A program made the translations under genes and the position numbers. A model generated the notes under the pieces. It was given only the letters and a program-made list of their open reading frames with translations, had not been told where the DNA came from and did no database searches. 6,059 bases of DNA from Desulfobulbus sp. (lineage in GTDB: Bacteria; Desulfobacterota; Desulfobulbia; Desulfobulbales; Desulfobulbaceae). Of this stretch, positions 1 to 5,721 are shown piece after piece. The DNA is taken from contig JAQUEZ010000331.1 in assembly GCA_028684915.1 (NCBI GenBank), forward strand, positions 1-6,059. The letters are read 5' to 3'. The stretch's first letter is position 1, and the number at the start of each line of letters is the position of its first letter.

Positions 1-1433
1 AGGAAGACCGCCACCTTGCGGCCCTGTTTGCGTTCGGTTGCCAGGATCTCCAACAGCCGCTTTTCCTTGGCCAGAAGGTTGATTTCCAGGGCCGGAGCCG
101 AGGCGATCAGTTCCTCCACGCCACCGCGTTCGAGATAGACCCGTTCGCCAAAGCGGCAACCATCCGGATAGGCAAGTAAACTTTGCAGCATCTTGCCCAA
201 GAGCCGCATGTCCCCGCAGGCGAGAGCCTTGCGGGTGGCGGCGACCAGGGTGTTGGCGAGTTCGCAATAAGAGGTTTGAAGTGCGCCATCCATCGGGGTG
301 GTGACGATGATTTCTTCATAATCGGGCAGGGCCTGGCTGACATCGCCCAGCCGGACAAAGGCGGAACGCTCCAAGAGTAGATCCGGCAGCAGCAGCGGGG
401 AAATCCCCGGCGCCTCCTTGATCCGGGCCTTGCCGGTCTTACGGCCGATGCTGGCCTGATTCCAGTCCGGGCCCAGATCGTCGGCCTTGTAGGTTCGCTC
501 CACCACCCCATAGCGTTCGGCAAACCCGAGGGTGCGGCCGTATTCGAAACCAGCCTGCACCATCTGCCGGGGAAACATCCGCCAGAGGAGAAAGAACAAA
601 TCCTTCGAGTAGCCACCCATGAGGGTGCCGGTCAGCGCCAGCACCTTACGGGAGCGGGTGATCAGGCAGGACATGGCCTGACCCTGGGCGGTGCCGCCTC
701 CTTTGAGTTCGTGGACCTCGTCAAGGATGACCAGATCAAAGAAGACCTTCGGGAGATAGCGTTTGATGAACTCGGCCTTGGCATAGCGCCGGTTGCGTTC
801 ACCGTCGGCTGACCACATCCGGGCCCGGCAATGTTCGCAGACCGGAGCGGGGTCGTTCAGATTGAACATCACCTGAGCGCCACAATCCGGGCAGCAGGAT
901 GCACCTTGCCGGACCATGAAGCCGGGCTTGCGCTGGTAGTGCAGCTTGGCCCGCTCCTTGCCCAGGACCCAGATCTCGGTGCCCCGAGGTTTTGCAGGTT
1001 TATGTTTATGATCGAGTAATAAGGTCATGTCTCGGCCGTTGAGGTTGATGCAGGTGCAGCCGGGCAGCGTGGCTTCCGCCTCCCGGATCCACTTGCGCAC
1101 CAGATGACCGGGGCATTGAATGAGGATACGCTTGGCCGGTTTGGGATCGAGCGTGGCCACAGCCAAGCTCATGATCGACTTACCCGCTCCCATCTCCCCC
1201 ACCAGGAAGGCGCCTTTGCGGTCCTCCTTGTAGAGCGTCCGGGCAATGGGCAGGATGCCGCAGCGGATCTGGGCCTCAAACGGGGTACGCTTGAGTTGGC
1301 CCAGTTGCTCGCGGGCCTGTGCATCCCACTGATCCTCCACCTTGGGCTGATAGACCGGGTGCATGGTGGTGATAACCTGGGACTTGAGTACCTCGCCCCA
1401 CTGGTCGAGAAATTCGCTTAAAGGGATGTCCAT
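1..1433 (-). CDS. SNF2-like DEAD/DEAH-box helicase (C-terminus beyond left edge)
   Basis: Probable superfamily 2 ATPase that remodels or translocates on DNA. I read 477 codons without a stop before the frame leaves the window. The ATG at 1433-1431 follows a GGAGGT Shine-Dalgarno (1441-1446). Visible motifs: Walker A GEMGAGKS (residues 79-86), motif Ia-like IQCPGHLVRKW (105-115), Walker B/motif II ILDEVHELKG (236-245), and motif III ALTGTLMGG (266-274). Two CxxC pairs (C181/C184 and C199/C202) form a probable zinc ribbon inserted between motifs Ia and II. The last residues, GRKVAVFL, look like the first strand of the second RecA-like domain, so the C-terminal helicase domain should lie just outside. 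It is the last gene seen in the series and has its own leader hairpin. The SNF2-like fold is secure from the motifs; the role in a mobile element (DNA maintenance, replication or anti-restriction) is inferred from context. Confidence 0.9.
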   Translation of the reverse strand, partial: MDIPLSEFLDQWGEVLKSQVITTMHPVYQPKVEDQWDAQAREQLGQLKRTPFEAQIRCGILPIARTLYKEDRKGAFLVGEMGAGKSIMSLAVATLDPKPAKRILIQCPGHLVRKWIREAEATLPGCTCINLNGRDMTLLLDHKHKPAKPRGTEIWVLGKERAKLHYQRKPGFMVRQGASCCPDCGAQVMFNLNDPAPVCEHCRARMWSADGERNRRYAKAEFIKRYLPKVFFDLVILDEVHELKGGGTAQGQAMSCLITRSRKVLALTGTLMGGYSKDLFFLLWRMFPRQMVQAGFEYGRTLGFAERYGVVERTYKADDLGPDWNQASIGRKTGKARIKEAPGISPLLLPDLLLERSAFVRLGDVSQALPDYEEIIVTTPMDGALQTSYCELANTLVAATRKALACGDMRLLGKMLQSLLAYPDGCRFGERVYLERGGVEELIASAPALEINLLAKEKRLLEILATERKQGRKVAVF

Positions 1434-1440
1434 CGTCTGA

Positions 1441-1500
1441 CCTCCATGGGGAAGGCAGACGATCCCCGTCAGGGGACCGATTGCCTCCCCTGATTGGGTT
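1441..1500 (-). promoter_or_regulatory. Leader hairpin element, copy 1, before the helicase
   Basis: On the minus strand an AACCCA box (1495-1500) leads into an outer stem (1482-1490 with 1448-1457, nine pairs and one bulged base). An internal loop follows, then an inner stem (1472-1479 with 1460-1467) closed by a 4-nt loop (1468-1471). One inner pair is G-U only if the RNA is read from the minus strand. The Shine-Dalgarno GGAGG begins one base after the outer stem, so folding could limit ribosome access. Unlike copies 2 and 4 there is no U-tract. No promoter can fit between stem and start codon, so the hairpin must lie in the helicase mRNA leader or in read-through RNA. Confidence 0.65.
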
Positions 1501-1513
1501 CTTTTGAGTTTGT

Positions 1514-2080
1514 TTAACTGAGATAGCCTTGCCGGATCCCTTCCAGGATCTGCGTCTCCAACTCTTCCTCCTGCCAACTGATCTTCCAGGCCTGCCGCAG
1601 GTGCGGATTGCCGAAGGAATAGAGCCGCTCCGGTTGCAGGACCTCGTCCCATAACCAGTCGCACCACGCAGGCTTCAGCGGCATGGTGGTGCTGTTGTCC
1701 AAGCGGTGATAGGCCTGCTGCTTGACCGCTGCCATGTCCTCGCCAAAGACGATGACCGAGCAGGCGGTTTCGGTGTGCTGAGCCTTACGTTCGAACTGCT
1801 CAGCACTGATCAGCACCTTGTTGACCACATCGCCGATCTTCCGCGCCCGGATGGAGCGGATGGTGCCCGGAGTACGTCCCAGCTCCAAAGGAGTCGGTTC
1901 GATCCCGGAGATACGGCTGAAACCGCCGTTGTAGAAGTGGGCCGAGGTGGCCTGGATCTGGGCCGGGCTACCGACCAGACTGAGCAGGTAAGCCCGCGCC
2001 TGATCGGCCTCGATGCTGGCGATAAGGCCGTCGCAGTAGGTGACAAAGCCGTTGCTGCGGATGGTGAGATAGTCGTGCAT
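1514..2080 (-). CDS. Hypothetical protein, 188 aa, family not recognised
   Basis: A complete frame of 188 codons with a strong AAGGAGG Shine-Dalgarno (2085-2091) five bases before the ATG, ending in TAA at 1514. I do not recognise a family. The protein looks soluble, with no signal peptide or membrane segment. Its N-terminal half contains an FYNGGFSRISGIEP stretch (about residues 49-62), followed by a basic segment with RSIRARKIGDVVNK. The C-terminal half is rich in Trp and Glu (WCDWLWDEV, then SWQEEELETQ). It lies between the methyltransferase and the helicase, each junction holding a leader hairpin, so it is probably regulated in the same way and may work with one of them. The good ribosome site and conserved genetic setting make it a real gene; function is unknown. 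Confidence 0.8.
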   Translation of the reverse strand: MHDYLTIRSNGFVTYCDGLIASIEADQARAYLLSLVGSPAQIQATSAHFYNGGFSRISGIEPTPLELGRTPGTIRSIRARKIGDVVNKVLISAEQFERKAQHTETACSVIVFGEDMAAVKQQAYHRLDNSTTMPLKPAWCDWLWDEVLQPERLYSFGNPHLRQAWKISWQEEELETQILEGIRQGYLS

Positions 2081-2084
2081 GATG

Positions 2085-2140
2085 CCTCCTTGAAAAAAGA
2101 GGGGGAGACATCCCCACCGGGGAATGCTCCCCCATGGGTT
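2085..2140 (-). promoter_or_regulatory. Leader hairpin element, copy 2, before the 188-aa gene
   Basis: On the minus strand: an AACCCA box (2135-2140), outer stem GGGGGAG (2133-2127) pairing with CTCCCCC (2107-2101), inner stem TCCCC (2123-2119) pairing with GGGGA (2115-2111), and a 3-nt loop. A run of six T (2098-2093) follows the outer stem closely, and AAGGAGG (2091-2085) comes directly after it. A GC-rich hairpin plus U-run has the form of an intrinsic terminator, but it abuts the ribosome site of the next gene, leaving no room for a promoter. It therefore looks more like an attenuator or a leader element than a plain gene end. A second T-run at 2160-2155, just after the methyltransferase stop, has no hairpin before it. 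Confidence 0.7.
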
Positions 2141-2162
2141 GGTGTGGATGATATAAAAAAGT

Positions 2163-3203
2163 TCAGCGGATGATCAGCATCTCGGCCTTGGCCATGTCGA
2201 TGGCCTTGACCGTGGGCTGGTACAGGTCACGGGTGGTGACCATGGTGTCGCCGCTGTTGTTCTCGGCGATGGAGTGTATTTTTTCCGTCTTGTGGACCAC
2301 GCCTTTGATCACCAGCCTGCGGCCGTCCATCTCGATTTCGCCGTTCATGTAACCGCCGGCGAGCATCAGGGCCAGGTGACCGTTTTTCAACGGCGCCAAA
2401 GGCCGGATGGAGTGGCACTGTCCCGGCGCCAGTTCGTGGGTGAGCAGATCCTCCAGCAGCCCGCTCTTGCGGACCAGGGGGATTGCTTCCCGGGGATCGA
2501 TCCGGCTGCACTGGAAGGTGCAGGGATGTTTGGGCGCAGGTATTGTCAGACGTTGCGTACAGGTTGCCAACTGCGGAGCTGTTGCCAAAAAGATCTCCGG
2601 CGCCATGCTGGCGATGCAATTCAGCTCCTGCTCCATGTGGGCTGCCTTGGCTCTGGTCACCAGCGAGCGTTTCCGCCCGAGCACCAGGCACTGATGGAAG
2701 GTGTGAAACTCTTCTTCCGGGAAGGCATAGACCTGAAGGCCCGAGAAATGCCGGGCCAAAACCGGTGCGCAGGCGGCCAGCACTGTATAGGGAACAACCA
2801 GCACCAGCCAGCCGTCCTTGTGCAGGGTTTCCTGAAAGCGCCTGAGAAAGAGCGCTTCCAGTCGCTGGGCCTGAGCCTCCGGTTCCAGACTGTAGTCGTA
2901 GGGTGGATTGAGGTAGAGCAGGCCAAAGGCTCCGGGCGAAATCCGCATCTCCACCAGGGCGTCGCCCCAGAGGAGATGGTGGATGCGTTGCCGTGCCTCG
3001 GTGGCTCGATCATGATCCAGTTCAATGCCATAGGTGATGGCACCTGTTCCTTCTGCCAATGCGGCAAGTGTGTTGCCGCTGCCGCAGCAGGGATCGAGGA
3101 TGCGGGCGCCGTCTTCAAGATCGAGCAGTTGTTTGAGTTGGCCACGGACGTTCTCCGGTGTCGGATAGAAGCCGGCCTTGGCCTGTGAACCCAGTCGTGC
3201 CAT
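2163..3203 (-). CDS. DUF6094-type SAM-dependent DNA methyltransferase
   Basis: Predicted amino-methyltransferase acting on adenine N6 or cytosine N4 in DNA. It has 346 codons; the ATG follows AGGAGA. In order: GFYPTP near the N-terminus (residues 11-16, the usual motif X region of these enzymes), SAM-binding motif I ILDPCCGSGNT (35-45), an acidic residue after the next strand (GIELD, E61), and catalytic motif IV LNPPYD (98-103). The N-terminal half is a Rossmann methyltransferase. The remaining 150 or so residues match no target-recognition domain I know and correspond to the C-terminal part seen in proteins labelled DUF6094. Motif order I then IV fits the gamma class. It lies 18 bases after the remnant gene and has no leader hairpin of its own, so it is probably cotranscribed with the 124-aa gene. 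No restriction endonuclease gene is visible, so it may be an orphan methylase protecting the element. The fold is certain; target and base are unknown. Confidence 0.88.
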   Translation of the reverse strand: MARLGSQAKAGFYPTPENVRGQLKQLLDLEDGARILDPCCGSGNTLAALAEGTGAITYGIELDHDRATEARQRIHHLLWGDALVEMRISPGAFGLLYLNPPYDYSLEPEAQAQRLEALFLRRFQETLHKDGWLVLVVPYTVLAACAPVLARHFSGLQVYAFPEEEFHTFHQCLVLGRKRSLVTRAKAAHMEQELNCIASMAPEIFLATAPQLATCTQRLTIPAPKHPCTFQCSRIDPREAIPLVRKSGLLEDLLTHELAPGQCHSIRPLAPLKNGHLALMLAGGYMNGEIEMDGRRLVIKGVVHKTEKIHSIAENNSGDTMVTTRDLYQPTVKAIDMAKAEMLIIR

Positions 3204-3221
3204 GGTGTTCTCCTGTGGTGG

Positions 3222-3431
3222 TTAAAGGATGCGTGCCTTTTCGATCTCGACCACGAGATGAATCTGCGCGGTCTAGCCGATGGTGCAGGCATCCAGTCCC
3301 TCTCTAATCGGGCCAAATGCAGCAGGTCGGTCAGCAGATCGATGATGGTGGTTTCGAGGGGTCCATGGGTTCGCCCTTGCTCAGGCAGTATTGATCAAGC
3401 GCCTGCCGGGCGGATTCGGACGTCGTGTCAT
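3222..3431 (-). pseudogene. Frameshifted remnant of a small ICE-type protein gene
   Basis: The ATG at 3431-3429 overlaps the TGA of the upstream 124-aa gene as ATGA and has an AGGGAGA Shine-Dalgarno, so a translated gene once began here. The starting frame hits TGA at 3383-3381 after 16 codons. Convincing protein sequence then continues in other frames: RQALDQYCLSKGEPMDP, then LETTIIDLLTDLLHLARLE, then TAQIHLVVEIEKARIL ending at TAA (3224-3222). Restoring one base near 3405-3413, one in the C-run at 3361-3358 and one near 3296 joins these pieces. A TAG at 3275-3273 would still remain. The rebuilt product of about 70 residues resembles small mobile-element proteins with an 'LTDLLHLA ... A.(I/M)H...E' pattern. 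Three lost bases and one stop in about 140 bases suggest decay rather than read error, as flanking genes are intact. That reading is inference. Confidence 0.6.
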
Positions 3432-3802
3432 GGTCGTTCTCCCTGGTTGCCATGGATCTCCAGTTGTTGCCAATCGGGAAAGATGGCTTCCAGCACGGTG
3501 CGAGCCGCAGTGGCTGTACCGGTGGAAGTCACCAGATCCCGTAGGACAACAAACAGAACCGGGGCGGCCTGGAGCAGGCGGATGTTGCCGGCTTCATGCC
3601 GGGCTACCAAAAGACTGCGCCGGTCGCCTTCCTCAGTGGAGATGTCATAGCCCTGGTCGCACCATGTCCGTTGCTCCTGGCGGGCCTCACGGATGACATA
3701 TCCACCTTCGGTGTCCGGATGGGATGCAATGGTCCAGGGAAAAGGCGTGCAGAATGATGGTTCTGCATGTTGATGTTCCTGTCGGTTGGGTAGGTGGTTC
3801 AT
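3428..3802 (-). CDS. Small phage/ICE-type protein with AAP-L motif, 124 aa
   Basis: A complete 124-codon frame with an AGGAGA Shine-Dalgarno (3808-3813). Two features recall a widespread class of small phage and mobile-element proteins of unknown function: TPFPWTI near the N-terminus (residues 19-25; the class often starts with TPGPW) and AGNIRLLQAAPVLFVVL (71-87; the class has ANARLIAAAPELLEAL). The usual Asn-Ala-Arg-Leu-Ile has become Gly-Asn-Ile-Arg-Leu, so this copy is somewhat divergent. The C-terminal third (TAARTVLEAIFPDW) is probably helical. Its TGA stop overlaps the ATG of the next reading frame, indicating translational coupling with the now broken downstream gene. It probably starts a unit that runs through to the methyltransferase. 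The function is not known. Confidence 0.75.
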   Translation of the reverse strand: MNHLPNRQEHQHAEPSFCTPFPWTIASHPDTEGGYVIREARQEQRTWCDQGYDISTEEGDRRSLLVARHEAGNIRLLQAAPVLFVVLRDLVTSTGTATAARTVLEAIFPDWQQLEIHGNQGERP

Positions 3803-3807
3803 GTGTT

Positions 3808-3859
3808 TCTCCTGATGGTCGGAAAAGAGGGCCTGAACCCCGCGAGGCGGGATTCAGGC
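3808..3859 (-). promoter_or_regulatory. Leader hairpin, divergent copy 5, before the 124-aa gene
   Basis: A 13-pair hairpin (3859-3847 with 3843-3831) with a 3-nt loop lies between the ssb stop and the 124-aa start. The pair at 3852/3838 is U-G in a minus-strand RNA but A-C in a plus-strand RNA, so the structure suits minus-strand transcription. A short T-containing tract follows (CTCTTTTCC), then the Shine-Dalgarno AGGAGA (3813-3808) 17 bases after the stem. It shares position and a CCCGC/GCGGG core with the other leader hairpins. It lacks the ACCCA box and the two-tier stem, so it may instead be an intrinsic terminator for ssb. Confidence 0.5.
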
Positions 3860-3891
3860 ATGGGGAGTTGTTTGGCTGCAATGCGTGGCAA

Positions 3892-4287
3892 TCAGAACGG
3901 TACGTCGTCTGAGGGCGGCGGTTCCTGGCCGTCTTCCGGCGGGACCGGAATATCGGTTCGTTCGCCGCCACCCAGCATCTTCATCTCACGGGCAATGATC
4001 TCCGTAGTGAAGCGGGTGACACCTTCCGCGTCCTGCCATTTGCGGGTCTGCAAACGGCCCTCCAGATAGATCCGGGAGCCTTTCGAGAGGTACTCGGAGC
4101 AGATCTCGGCCAGACGGCCGAAGGCAACAATGCGGTGCCATTCGGTCGACTCCTGCTGCTTGCCTTCGTTATCCTTCCACCGTTCGGTGGTGGCAATGCG
4201 GAAGGTGGCCACTGCGACCTGGGTTTTGGTGTACCGGGTGTCAACGTCCGCGCCTAAATTGCCGATCAGCATGGTCTTGTTCAACAT
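3892..4287 (-). CDS. ssb: Single-stranded DNA-binding protein
   Basis: Binds and protects single-stranded DNA during replication and recombination, and recruits partner enzymes through its C-terminal tip. The 131-residue protein begins MLNKTMLIGNLGADV, has the OB-fold signature TEWHRIVAFGRLAE (residues 48-61), then YLSKGSRIYLEGRLQTRKW (66-84), and ends in the acidic tip DDVPF, the counterpart of DDDIPF in E. coli SSB. The aromatic residues W37, W50, F57 and W84 sit where DNA-stacking residues occur in the family. It is shorter than chromosomal SSBs (about 178 residues in E. coli) because the flexible linker before the tip is only about 20 residues. This is common in element-encoded copies. 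The start follows AAGGAGA (4294-4300). Proximity to a nuclease and probable annealing protein suggests a recombination role alongside host SSB. Confidence 0.97.
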   Translation of the reverse strand: MLNKTMLIGNLGADVDTRYTKTQVAVATFRIATTERWKDNEGKQQESTEWHRIVAFGRLAEICSEYLSKGSRIYLEGRLQTRKWQDAEGVTRFTTEIIAREMKMLGGGERTDIPVPPEDGQEPPPSDDVPF

Positions 4288-4293
4288 GTTGGT

Positions 4294-4361
4294 TCTCCTT
4301 GAAGAAAACGGGGTAGGCCTCTCCCCGCCACGGGGAAATGTCGAGTGCCCCGATTATGGGT
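4294..4361 (-). promoter_or_regulatory. Leader hairpin element, copy 3, before ssb
   Basis: On the minus strand: an ACCCA box (4361-4357), outer stem CGGGG (4352-4348) pairing with CCCCG (4313-4309), inner stem TTTCCCCG (4338-4331) pairing with CGGGGAGA (4327-4320), and a 3-nt loop. The second inner pair is U-G only in minus-strand RNA. The outer stem is shorter and the internal loop larger than in copies 2 and 4. TTTTCTTC follows the stem, then AAGGAGA. Some ssb genes are controlled through their mRNA leaders, so autoregulation by SSB is possible; this is only inference. Confidence 0.65.
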
Positions 4362-4381
4362 ATACGGGTGAGGCGCAACAA

Positions 4382-4618
4382 TCAGTAGAGTTGCAGTAAG
4401 CCCTGGCGTTGCTGCTCGAACTGGGCAGCAATCATTCGGATCTGCTTGATTTCAAGCGGGGTGGCAAAAGAAGGAACATCGAGGTCATAGACCTGGATGT
4501 CCAGTTCTGCCGATGCGTACACCGCCTGGACCAAACCGCCTTCCACATGAATGAGGACATGCGGTAAAGGATGGCCAGTCAGACCGGTTGCCAGGTTGGG
4601 TGGGAGATTCGAGAGCAT
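4382..4618 (-). CDS. Small hypothetical protein with HVEGGLVQAVYA motif, 78 aa
   Basis: A complete 78-codon frame; the ATG follows AGGAGA, and the gene starts 38 bases after the nuclease stop, so the two are probably cotranscribed. The core HVEGGLVQAVYA (residues 24-35) followed by a strand-rich stretch ending VYDLD (43-47) matches a pattern I associate with short phage, plasmid and ICE proteins of unknown function ('VEGG.VQ.VYA ... V.D.D'). The C-terminal 25 residues form a probable charged, Gln-rich helix (AAQFEQQRQGLL). There is no signal peptide, membrane segment or cysteine. Function is unknown; its place between the nuclease and SSB suggests an accessory to DNA metabolism, which I cannot test from sequence. 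Confidence 0.75.
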   Translation of the reverse strand: MLSNLPPNLATGLTGHPLPHVLIHVEGGLVQAVYASAELDIQVYDLDVPSFATPLEIKQIRMIAAQFEQQRQGLLQLY

Positions 4619-4646
4619 GGGATCTCCTGGGTGAAGGTTGGGAATG

Positions 4647-4662
4647 GCCTGACGGTTCAGGC
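4647..4662 (-). other. Small perfect hairpin overlapping the nuclease stop codon
   Basis: GCCTGA (4662-4657) pairs perfectly with TCAGGC (4652-4647) across a 4-nt loop on the minus strand. The first arm contains the TGA stop of the nuclease gene. No T-run follows, so it is not an intrinsic terminator. It could protect the 3' end or affect coupling to the 78-aa gene. It may equally be chance. Confidence 0.35.
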
Positions 4663-5628
4663 GGCTTTCTTGATTTCAAGGAAGGTGTAGGAACTGCTCT
4701 TCTGAAAATCATTGAGCGAGTGGTCGTATCCTTGGAGGAACTGGTTGAGTTGGTCCGTATCCAGTGACTTTCGTGTTCGAACCGCCTTGCGCAGCAGATG
4801 GCCAAAAGCCTTGAGCGGACCACGTTGGGCAACGATAGCCAGCAGGTTGCTCTTTCGAAAACTGACCTCAGCCTCCAGACCCTTTTGTTGGTGTTGCAGT
4901 TCCAGCAGGATCTCGACACTCTCGGTCAACTCCCGCACCTCCTCGGCCTCGAACTTGGGGCAATCCATAAGGAAGGGGCAGTAGCCGCAGAGCGGTCCCG
5001 CCTCCATGGAGGGTGTGGCCAGATCGCCTGCACTGTAGGCTTGGTATTGGTTCCAGATGGTGGCAGCCCTATCGATCAGGCCGTGATAGATGATGTCCTG
5101 GGGGGTGTAGCCGCCAAAGAGCCGCATTCCCTGATCACCGAAGTTGACCGCCAGGATGGCGCCTTTCTCCACGGTGTAATCGGGGAAGCTGTCGGCCAAA
5201 AGTCCCATTTGCAGATAGAGCTGGGTCTCCCAAGCTCCGTAAGGGTGTTCCGGGATATTCTCCGGCGCCTTCACCTCCAGGACCGCCATGGTCTTGCGCA
5301 CTTCCGAGATGAAGACAAAATCGAGATGGGCCATGACCGGGACAGCGCCCGCATGTCGAACCTCGGTTTGCCTTTGGAAGTTGCTGAATCCGGCAATCGT
5401 GAAGGCGGCGGCAACCACTTCCTCGGCCATGTGACCGCGTCGCTGCCGCAGCAGGGTGACGAGGTCGGCCTCGGGAGCATGGAGTTTTCTGAGAATGGTC
5501 TTGCGCGGGCAGGAGCCGATGTCGGAAGCCCCGAGATAGGTGCTCCGATCACCGAGCGTTTCCTTGGTCTGTTGGATGGCAAGCTGCTGGAGAGCGGCCT
5601 GCAGGGTGAGCATCAACTGGTCTGACAT
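4657..5628 (-). CDS. Cas4/RecB-like PD-(D/E)XK nuclease with probable iron-sulfur cluster
   Basis: Predicted DNA exonuclease of the Cas4/RecB/AddB family, 323 residues. In order: C40 in IGSCPRK, H66 in RRGHMAEE, D103 in HLDFVF, the E118-V-K120 pair of the nuclease core (LEVKAP), motif QLYLQMGLL (136-144; QxxxY-like position), then C214, C217 and C223 in LCGYCPFLMDC. The metal-binding H/D/E/K set is complete. One early cysteine plus three late cysteines is the arrangement that holds a 4Fe-4S cluster in Cas4 and AddB. The C-terminal 100 residues form a probable helical extension with LLELQHQQKGLEAEV. An in-frame GTG at 5664 would add 12 residues, but it lies inside the leader hairpin, while the ATG at 5628 follows AGGAGG (5642-5637), so I chose the ATG. 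With no CRISPR nearby it is best seen as a resection nuclease partnering the upstream annealing protein and SSB. Exact polarity is unknown. Confidence 0.88.
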   Translation of the reverse strand: MSDQLMLTLQAALQQLAIQQTKETLGDRSTYLGASDIGSCPRKTILRKLHAPEADLVTLLRQRRGHMAEEVVAAAFTIAGFSNFQRQTEVRHAGAVPVMAHLDFVFISEVRKTMAVLEVKAPENIPEHPYGAWETQLYLQMGLLADSFPDYTVEKGAILAVNFGDQGMRLFGGYTPQDIIYHGLIDRAATIWNQYQAYSAGDLATPSMEAGPLCGYCPFLMDCPKFEAEEVRELTESVEILLELQHQQKGLEAEVSFRKSNLLAIVAQRGPLKAFGHLLRKAVRTRKSLDTDQLNQFLQGYDHSLNDFQKSSSYTFLEIKKAA

Positions 5629-5636
5629 GGTGGTAT

Positions 5637-5703
5637 CCTCCTGAAAAAATGAGGGAGGATACACGGATTCCCGCCGAGGGAATGGTATCGCTCCCTCTTG
5701 GGT
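5637..5703 (-). promoter_or_regulatory. Leader hairpin element, copy 4, before the nuclease gene
   Basis: On the minus strand: ACCCA (5703-5699, with a second ACCCA at 5708-5704), outer stem GAGGGAG (5697-5691) pairing with CTCCCTC (5657-5651), a middle stem GATAC/GTATC (5689-5685 with 5662-5658), inner stem ATTCCC/GGGAAT (5683-5678 with 5672-5667) and a 5-nt loop. Six T (5649-5644) follow, then CAGGAGG. Compared with copy 2, the outer stem has A-U/U-A-type changes on both sides, keeping seven pairs, which is what selection for structure would produce. The Shine-Dalgarno (5642-5637) sets the ATG at 5628 as the start. Confidence 0.7.
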
Positions 5704-5721
5704 TGGGTGATGTTGTGGTGA

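Noticed and set aside
2155..2160. T-run after the methyltransferase stop as an intrinsic terminator
   Set aside because: No GC-rich hairpin immediately precedes it on the minus strand.
2274..3188. Long plus-strand open frame opposite the methyltransferase
   Set aside because: It is antisense to a gene with clear methyltransferase motifs, has no good ribosome site, and its translation shows no recognisable family. It is a by-product of GC-rich codon use.
4798..5625. Long plus-strand open frame opposite the nuclease
   Set aside because: It mirrors the PD-(D/E)XK gene in frame-shadow fashion and has no Shine-Dalgarno or motif of its own.
5628..5664. GTG at 5664 as the nuclease start
   Set aside because: It lies inside the stem of the leader hairpin without a ribosome site, whereas the ATG at 5628 has AGGAGG at a good distance.
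1441..5703. Leader hairpins as self-cleaving ribozymes
   Set aside because: I looked for a hammerhead core (CUGAUGA with GAAA) and for twister-like conserved loops and saw none.
1441..5703. Intergenic repeats as a CRISPR array
   Set aside because: The copies are hundreds to thousands of bases apart, differ in sequence, and sit before genes; there are no regular spacers.
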